A DNA stretch of 26,864 nt from Pigoraptor vietnamica (taxonomy: Eukaryota; Opisthokonta; Filasterea): contig CALSCQ010002107.1 in NCBI GenBank assembly GCA_943704525.1, forward strand, positions 1-26,864. Reading direction: 5' to 3'. Position 1 is the first letter of the stretch; each line of letters opens with the position of its first letter. Below, piece after piece: positions 20,590-26,864 of this stretch. Made by a program: the position numbers and the translations under genes. Below the pieces are notes generated by a model. That model made no database searches. It was not told the DNA's origin and worked only from the letters and a program-made list of their open reading frames with translations.

Positions 20590-22144
20590 GCGCGCGCGCA
20601 ACCGCAACGCACCTGGTGGAACCGCGAGAAGAGGCGCGGCAGCTCGGCCTCGAGCAGGCCAATGCCCGTGTCGTGAACCTCAAACAGCAACACCGCGTTC
20701 TGTGCGTTCATCCCGTGCCCCTTGCCGACCTCTCCGTCCACGTGCACGTCGACAAGCTCAATGCCCTCGTCCTCGGGAGACGCCTGACGCTTCAGCGAAG
20801 ACTCCTGCTCCGCGTCGCTCTCCTTCGTTTCGCCGCGTGTGATAAGCGTCTCTGCGTCGACCACGTGCGACGGCCACGACTGCGACCCAGGGGAGAGGGC
20901 GCAGCGGCTTACCAGAGGCGCGCCGTCTGGCACGAGCGATGCGCACACCGTCACGCTGCCCGTCTCGGTGAACTTGATGGCGTTTGAGACGAGGTTGCTG
21001 AGCACTTGAGTAAAGCGGCCGGCCTCGCCTAGCGCGCCCACTGCGTTGGGCTGCAGAAGGCAGCGCGCGTCGCCGCCGGCCTTGCCACCCGACGCACAGG
21101 AGGGGCAAGAACAGCAGGCGTGGAACGAAATGTCGAGGTTCTTGCGAAAAGCGAGCTCTGCGCGAGCGATAACCACAAAGATGTGGTCAGTGAGCGGGAG
21201 ATGGGCTACGAACCGAGGAAGTTGATGCGCAGATTTAACAAAAAAAAAAAAATGCAAGCGTGTGTCGCGCATGCACGCACCGGCGTGAAGCGAGACGACG
21301 TCCTCGATAACCGAGAAGAAGTCAAAGGGCTCCTTCTTCACAACCATCAGATTGGCCTCGAGCTTCGAAAAATCCTGCGATCCAAGGGCAAGGGGAGGTT
21401 AGGGACGTATCGGCACTCGCATGGCGCACGACGCCATATCCTTTAATGCAACAGAACAGCAGTTCCAACAACGCACAAGAGGGAGAGCCGGTGCGGCTGC
21501 GCACGCGCTGACGAACTCACCAAGATGTCGTTGAGGATGAGGAGAAGGCTCTCGCCGCACCGGCGAATCGTGCTGAGGCTCTCACGTTGCGCGGGGTTCG
21601 TCGACTCGTCCTCGAGCAGTTGCGCAATGCCCAGAATGCCATTGAGGGGACTGCGAATTTCGTGCGACATGTTCGCGAGGAATAGGCTCTTGGTCTTGTC
21701 GCCCTCCTTCGCAATCTTCGTCTGGATAAGCGCGTCCCGGCGCCGCTCCTCCTCCAGCTTGCGAAGGCCCTCCTGCTCCTTCGCCCTGCGGTTCGCGCGG
21801 CGCACGACCGTCGTCGCAAGCACGAGCACGCCGACGATGATGACAAAGCCAATGCACCCAAACACAATCCCGACGATTTCGCCCGTCGAGAGCGAGTTGC
21901 CCTCCACCCCGTCCCCGGGATTCGTGCTGGAGCCCCCGCTGAACACCACAGGTGCCGTCAGCGCAAGCCCTTGCGCGCGCGTGTACTGGCCCACCATCAC
22001 GTTGCGGCCGCTCACGTAGTTCCACAGGCTGTACCTGCATTGCGGAGCAGGCAGAGCGCCAAGAAACGTCAGAAACAAACATCAGACCACACAGCAGCAC
22101 GCATTTGTTTGGACAAATCCGATTTAGGCTATCACAGAGACCCA

Positions 22145-22175
<31 letters not shown>

Positions 22176-24064
22176 CTCAATACAAAAAAAATAAAAATCG
22201 CAGCAAGTGAACTACTCACGATGGACTGCGGTCGCCGCCCTTGTCAAACCGGACCGAACCCGACGCGCCCACAAAGGTCGTCGCCCGCACCGACGCCATG
22301 AGGAGTTCCCCAAACGTCGACGCCTTGGCCGATATCGCCGTGACGTTGATGTACGTCGAGTTGTCGGCCGCCAGCACGCGCAGAGCCGCTGCCACAAGCG
22401 CCGTCGCGCTCACGTTGACCGGCGACATCCCCGTCAGATTGCCGCCAATGCCCGCGACGTCGTAACCGGCCTCGTCCAGCGCGAACGTCGCAAAGCGCAC
22501 TGCCTGCGCCACGGACACCACGCAGTCGAACACGAGCGGAGACTGGACGAGCCTGGGAACGAGGCGCGGATCGATGCTCGGCGCCGTGACGGCTTCCACG
22601 ACAGGGAGGGAGCGGACGTCGTTGTTATTGCCGTTGTTGTTGACTGGCTGGTCGTCGGCCGAAAACGCGCCGCGCGTCACCCGCGTGGCATTGACAGACG
22701 TGCCGTTGTTGAGTTCCTGCTGCCGGTCGTTCGCAAAGTGCACGAGAAAGTCGTCGTACACGGGCCCGGACCCTGGCTGAGACGTGAAGAACAGCATGCC
22801 GGTGAAGAGTAGCTGCCACTCGCTGTAGGCGCCCGGCACGCTCACGGCCAGCTGGTCGTTGAGGGTGAACTTCGAATGTTCCGACACCCACACGTACTTC
22901 GGACCAACCATCCCAAACTGCGCGGCGCGCTGGTAGGCCACGAAGGCGTCCGCGTTGTACGCGAACAAGAAGATGATCCGAACGTCCGCACGCAGGAGAA
23001 TCGAGAGCTGCGAGCTGAAGTCGATGGCACCCGACGCGTCGCGTGTCGCGCCGTCCGTCATCGTCACGAGGATTCCCCCGGCGAGCGCCTCGGTGTAGAG
23101 GCTGCGCGCGAACGACGTGCCGTAGTCGTCGCTCGTGCTGAGGATGCCAATCTTGCGCCAGCCCATCCTGTAGCAGAGCTGGACAAGCATGGGACTCGCC
23201 TGCGCAGGGCACGCGATTTGAATGTTTGAAAATTTGAAAAAATATGTGAACGCGGCGTGTGTCACAAACCCAAACGCAATGTCTTAGCTCACAACAGCGG
23301 TCACTGTAACGCTCACCCCCGCGTCCGAGCCTTGCGTGCGAAAGAAGTACGGAAATTCGTTTGCATCGCTGAGCGTTGGGCTTGTGGCAATGCTGCACTG
23401 TGGCGTGCGATACTGCGCGCGTTGGAGGGCCTTCGTCAGTAAACGGCCCACAAAGCACACACAAAAAACCAAGACGACGCGTCAGAAGAGCACAATGGAG
23501 ATTACACGCCTCCCCCTCTCCTCCTCCTCTCATGCGCCCTCACCACCGGAAAAAAGTCAAACATGCACACACACTTATCAGACACGCACGCAACGAGAGG
23601 CTATCATATTCCTTCCAAAAAAAAAAAATCCCCGCCGTATTTTGTTGCGACAAAGAAAGGCGAGAAAAAAAAAGGGCCGCGCAACAACAACACACCTTCT
23701 TAAAAATGAGGTGCGAAATCACCGCATTCGGCGACGTGTTCGGCCCAACGACGGCCATCACGTGCAGATTCCGCAGCTCAATCGACGCCTCGAGACTCGT
23801 GGCGCGGTCGAGCATGTCGTCGTAGGGCCCAGCAATCGCAAACGAAGCATTGAACGGCAGGAGGCCCTTCGCATTCACATAGCTCACGCCCGCACGGAGT
23901 GCGCTGCGCTGTTCCTTTGACTCGTCGCTCAAAGCGCCCGTCAACGCAAAAATGGAGCCGATCTTATACGTGGGCGGCGTTGCGCCTTGCGAAGAGACGA
24001 CGAGAGCGAGGAATGCGAGGGCGAGCGCAGCGTGCGAGCGGACGCGCCCCCGCCACGGCCCCAT
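19319..24064 (-). CDS. Receptor-type hybrid histidine kinase with periplasmic-binding-protein ectodomain
   Basis: Seven exons join in frame: 24064-23696, 23412-23317, 23199-22220, 22034-21521, 21374-21281, 21157-20613, 20458-19319, giving 1245 residues. Order: signal peptide (AALALAFLALVVSSQGA, about 12-28); an ABC-type ligand-binding fold of the branched-amino-acid/ANF-receptor kind (about 35-480) starting YKIGSIFALTG, with VGPNTS, FFRTQGSD and WRKIGILSTSDDYG; one membrane helix (about 534-557); a basic coiled segment; HisKA with H606 in ANMSHEIRSPLNG; HATPase with N box NLVSNAIKFTE, DTGIG and GTGLGLAIS; a degenerate receiver (about 950-1090); and a full receiver (about 1112-1245) with D1164 in LMDLQMP and K1219 in SKPF. 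It senses a small external ligand and passes phosphate from His to Asp and then to an HPt protein not in this window. The start is ATG 24064; the open frame upstream has only TTG. Confidence 0.94.
20543..20587. repeat. (CA)n microsatellite, sense-strand (TG)n in kinase intron 6
   Basis: About 22 CA units on the plus strand, hence TG in the kinase sense strand. It starts about 25 nt after the donor at 20612, following a short CG run. Confidence 0.97.
22144..22174. repeat. (AAT)n microsatellite in kinase intron 3
   Basis: About ten AAT units inside the intron 22219-22035 of the histidine kinase gene. ATT on the sense strand. Confidence 0.95.
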
Positions 24065-25396
24065 GTTGTTCCGCAACGCCGGCCAATTTCACGACACGAC
24101 TCGGGAGAAAAAGGACGTCTCCCACCCTCCAGGCCGCCAGCTATTGTGACATCATCGTGGTCTTCGTTGCGAAAGAGGTCAAAATGCCGCGCTTTGAATC
24201 ACTGACGCAACAGGGGAAACCGCAAAAAGTGAGGCGAGACGAAATCCCCACGTGAACGAAAAACGAGACCGCTCAAACGCACAACGAACGCTTGTGCCTC
24301 ACAGTCCCATTGACCCCCTCGACCTCCTTTCGCTTTTAGCGGAGAGTGCGAGCGAAAACGACGAAGGCCCGTGATGTCCGAATACATTGCGAAGGGTTGT
24401 CGAAGCGGGAGTGTGAGTTTGGAGAACCACCAACCGGGCGAAGGGTGCGGGAAAGGCGTATCGAGCGTACGTTACCGAACGGGGTTTTTGTAATTCATCA
24501 CTGTCTGGTTGACAGTCCAAAAATGGCATTAATTTCTGTCAGTGGGTGTGGGAGACAATGGAACGTGCCATTCATGCCATAGAAATTCCCATAGTGAGCG
24601 AAAATTTAGTCCAAGTCATCATCGCAGTTACCGTTGTTCCACCGATCGTTCCGAGGAGTCAATTTTCACCCCCGACACCGATTCTTACCCTAATAAGGGC
24701 ACGTGCAGTCCGCACGCGACCCCACACGGTTTCGCCAATAAAAACGTCCATTATGCTCTCTTCATTCGGCAGAGCCCCTTCCGAGTCTGCCAGAGCTCCT
24801 CCGCAACCCAACTAAACTTTACTCCTTGTTGAAGGTGAGCGAACAAAGTAAACATGGACACTATCCATTGTACACAGAGAACCAAACGCACAAAGAAGCG
24901 GAGCGTGCGAACCGACACGCACAGCGTCACATGCAGTCGCCGGCCGAACCGTCCCAACACTGAACCGGCAGTGATGCCACAATTCAGTCGGCCGAAGTTT
25001 GTTCGCACAGCCGACGCTGCAACGCGCACGCACGCACGCATGCCCGTACGCTTGCACAATCAGCCAGCGGCACTCCGACGGCTATCAGGCCATGCCGGCT
25101 CTCCAATCCCCTGATACTCGGGTCCGGCAGGCCGGCACTCCGCCAGTCACGGCCCGATGACACTGATGCCGGTGCTCAGATATTCGATCAGTTGGCATGC
25201 ACTGGCCACGCGCATCGTACGCCTCACCCGACTTGATGTATGTGCATGCTGGCATAGGTCGGCGCATCGTTCACACAAACCACACACTCTGGCCCAGTAG
25301 AGCGACGCTTAGGCAGTGGCCGGCCGTTGCCTGACAACGGCGAACGCGGCGACCCGGCGAATTGGCGCACGACATTCACAATTTCACTTTCTTCAT
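24065..25396. other. 1.3-kb spacer between kinase start and Sel1 gene end
   Basis: No intact gene recognised on either strand. The kinase-proximal part (24065-24300) should hold its promoter and 5' UTR. A decayed copy of the Sel1 gene's 3' end lies at 24759-24813. The rest (24830-25390) has short, unconvincing open frames. Composition is closer to even than in the genes. Confidence 0.6.
24759..24813 (-). pseudogene. Relic of the 3' end of an F-box/Sel1 gene
   Basis: On the minus strand this stretch reads SWVAEELW...RKGL followed shortly by ATGAAGA. It parallels the tail of the intact gene at 25390-25460 (SWWAKEWL...KRKGL, stop, then ATGAAGA). The best-kept part is GGAAGGGGCTCTG against GAAAGGGGCTCTG. 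The stop codon position is altered and the remainder of the gene is not visible, so I call it a remnant of a tandem duplicate. Confidence 0.6.
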
Positions 25397-26332
25397 TCAG
25401 AGCCCCTTTCGCTTGAGCTCGTTCTCATTCTTTTCAAGCCACTCCTTCGCCCACCAACTCCCCTCGTCCACTGCCGCACTCCGAATCAACGCAACGCCCC
25501 TCGCCTCGTCACGTGGCACTCCTCTGCCATGGAATAGGCAATAGCCGAACTCACGCATCGCCGCAGAGTGGCCCATCCCAGCCGCCCTCTTCCACTGCGC
25601 AACACCCGCCGATTGCTTACGTGACGTGCCGTAGCCATTGAAAAGGCACCAGCCGAGGAAGAGCATCGCCGCTGCACACCCGCCGTTCGCAGAAGAGGCA
25701 TAGAGCGAATGCGCCATGTCGTAGTCCTTTTTGGTCCCAATGCCAAAATAGTGGCAATAGCCCATCTCAAACGCACGCACGGGATCGCCCTCGTCGCCAG
25801 CACGGAGAAGGAGAGACGCACTCGCGCCCGCAGCCGCTTCGTGCCGATGCACCCTAACAGTGATACTATCAGGGCCGCCCCACCCGTGACTAAGGAGCAC
25901 CCAGAGCGACAAGTGGGCGCGCCCCTTCTCCACTTCCGTCGCACTTTCGTCCGCGAGCGCCTCTTCGAATAGCGTCCGCGCGCGCTTGAACTTAAACGGC
26001 GGGAAATGAAACGCCCTCACCGCGCTCTCAAAGGGGCGTAGCACGAGTTTTCCCGCGGGAATGCGCGAGTCCACCTCCTCGCAGAACGCAGCGTCCTCAA
26101 AGTACTTGCGAGTGCACAACGACGACAGGCGGTACACGCGCTCGTGGCGAAGGAGGCGAAAGAGACGACCGCACGTCTTGGCCAGCGCGCCCTTTTCGCC
26201 ATTCGTCAAATAGGGCAGCACATGGACGACAATCAACTCCGGTGGGAGCGCGTCGATGTTCGGAGACGCTATTAAGAGCGAATCGAGGCAAGGCAGTTCG
26301 GCCATTGCGCGAGGGAAGGCGCCGTCGCACAT
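25397..26332 (-). CDS. F-box and Sel1-repeat protein
   Basis: Intronless gene of 311 residues from ATG 26332 (MCDGAFPRAMAEL); ATG 26305 (MAELPCLDSLL) is an alternative, and the frame is open further up to 26482. An F-box-like segment lies at about 25-70 (IDALPPELIVVHVLPYL then AKTCGRLFRLLRHERVYRLSSL). The C-terminal half carries at least three Sel1/TPR-like repeats with the usual A-x-x-x-x-G-x-C/x-x-x-G-x-G-x-x-x-D pattern: FEMGYCHYFGIGTKKDYDMA, LGWCLFNGYGTSRKQSAGVA and FGYCLFHGRGVPRDEARGVA. F-box proteins bind Skp1 in SCF ubiquitin ligases, and Sel1 repeats bind partner proteins, so a substrate-receptor role is likely but the target is unknown. The same architecture is known in amoebae and their large DNA viruses, so transfer is possible but not shown. 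Copies of its tail lie on both sides. Confidence 0.85.
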   Translation of the reverse strand: MCDGAFPRAMAELPCLDSLLIASPNIDALPPELIVVHVLPYLTNGEKGALAKTCGRLFRLLRHERVYRLSSLCTRKYFEDAAFCEEVDSRIPAGKLVLRPFESAVRAFHFPPFKFKRARTLFEEALADESATEVEKGRAHLSLWVLLSHGWGGPDSITVRVHRHEAAAGASASLLLRAGDEGDPVRAFEMGYCHYFGIGTKKDYDMAHSLYASSANGGCAAAMLFLGWCLFNGYGTSRKQSAGVAQWKRAAGMGHSAAMREFGYCLFHGRGVPRDEARGVALIRSAAVDEGSWWAKEWLEKNENELKRKGL

Positions 26333-26454
26333 CAGTGGGAACTCAAACGAACGAGAGGTGTGAGTTTGGAAACTAATACACACAGTAATAGAGTTGAATG
26401 CGCGTGTGTGTTGTGTGTGTCGACTGGGAAGTACCCCGGATGCGGGTCCGGCGG

Positions 26455-26530
26455 CGCAATAGCTCGTACTCAGTCTTTTCAAGCCACTCCTTCGCCCACC
26501 AACGGCGCCCTTTGGGCAGGCGCTCGTGGG
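26455..26530 (-). pseudogene. Second relic of the F-box/Sel1 gene 3' end
   Basis: The minus strand reads WWAKEWLEKTEYELLRRR, against WWAKEWLEKNENELKRKG in the intact gene. About 29 bases are identical between 26475-26503 and 25430-25458. Only the last 25 or so codons are preserved; upstream of them (above 26530) the sequence is unrelated, and the intact gene's stop is not kept at the same place. Head-to-tail orientation with the intact gene indicates a broken tandem duplicate. Confidence 0.8.
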
Positions 26531-26864
26531 CCCTTGCTATCTCAACTTTGACATTGCGCTCAATGCTGCAAGCGGTTTTGTGCCTACGGGGTCGACCATG
26601 CTGTTCAAGAAGAACATGTGGAATGCCATCTCGCGTGTGCGCATCGCGTTGTTGGCTCACAAGTCGTCTACGACCTGCAGAATCCGGGCAAGATCTACTC
26701 GCTTTTCAATTGCTTTAGGACTGCCGAGTTTACAAACTCTTATGGAAACCTGCTTGAACTTCATGGGTCCGATGAAGTGAATCCAAATAACTTCTCGGTC
26801 GATTCGTTGGGTGCTGCACAGTATTGGAGCGATGAAGGGTATCGCAAGGCGGTCGTCGATGTGG
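26526..26864 (+). other. Unidentified coding-like stretch at the right edge
   Basis: Plus-strand sequence here looks protein-coding in residue choice and is less GC-rich than the host genes. Readable pieces include LNFDIALNAASGFVPTGST and VVYDLQNPGKIYSLFNC, the latter followed by an open frame to the window edge. I do not recognise the family. The aromatic- and Asn-rich beta-type sequence is loosely like a capsid-type jelly-roll protein, which would make it a fossil of a virus-like element, but this is a weak impression and the piece is cut by the edge. Confidence 0.3.

Noticed and set aside
19910-20842. 310-residue plus-strand open frame opposite the kinase gene
   Set aside because: It is the antisense shadow of GC-rich codons in the kinase last exons. 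It runs through the intron with the CA repeat and has an Arg-rich, low-complexity product with no domain.
24542-24832. Small plus-strand open frames of 89 and 96 residues in the spacer
   Set aside because: No domain, signal or composition typical of the real genes here. They overlap the Sel1 tail relic on the other strand.

Overview
This window is nuclear DNA of a unicellular eukaryote with a compact, GC-rich, intron-rich genome. Nine protein-coding genes fill about 26 kb. Seven of them can be assembled by eye from exons joined by short GT...AG introns, mostly 80-190 bp, whose phases agree at every junction. Donors are typically GTGAGT, GTGCGT, GTGGGT or GTGAGC, and acceptors end in CAG or TAG. 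I saw no bacterial operon signals, rRNA, tRNA or CRISPR array. The gene set (classical dynamin with PH, GED and proline-rich tail; PBX-type TALE homeobox; GLUT-like sugar transporter; SAMHD1; SRP9; a hybrid histidine kinase; a CRT-like transporter) points to a free-living protist of the animal/fungus/amoeba side of the tree (Amorphea), such as an Acanthamoeba-like amoeba or a unicellular relative of animals. I cannot name the species.

Layout. The left part is on the minus strand: a dynamin whose last exon lies off the left edge (129-3670), an intronless CRT-like transporter (4660-5724), a PBX-class homeobox gene (5973-8521) and a secreted, probably GPI-anchored receptor-L/fibronectin-III protein (9310-11968). 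A divergent spacer then leads to a plus-strand sugar transporter (12606-14790), which converges on SRP9 (minus, 15208-15771). SRP9 is divergent from SAMHD1 (plus, 16299-18940), and SAMHD1 converges on a large ABC-receptor-type hybrid histidine kinase (minus, 19319-24064). The right end holds an F-box/Sel1-repeat gene (minus, 25397-26332) flanked by two decayed copies of its own 3' end (24759-24813 and 26455-26530). At the extreme right edge is an unidentified, less GC-rich, coding-like stretch on the plus strand.

How the genes relate. They do not form one pathway. They are ordinary host genes for membrane traffic, transport, transcription, surface recognition, protein targeting, nucleotide metabolism and sensing. 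Most shared promoter space lies in two divergent spacers (11969-12605 and 15772-16298). Points worth attention are: a PBC-B domain and a 9-nt microexon in the homeobox gene; an animal-style dynamin with a shortened PH membrane loop; a histidine kinase with a class-C-receptor-like ectodomain, a cysteine cluster inside its ATPase domain and a degenerate receiver; conserved nucleotide-sensing residues in a SAMHD1 lacking the SAM domain; long TG tracts placed just after 5' splice sites on the sense strand; and the repeated tails of the Sel1 gene.
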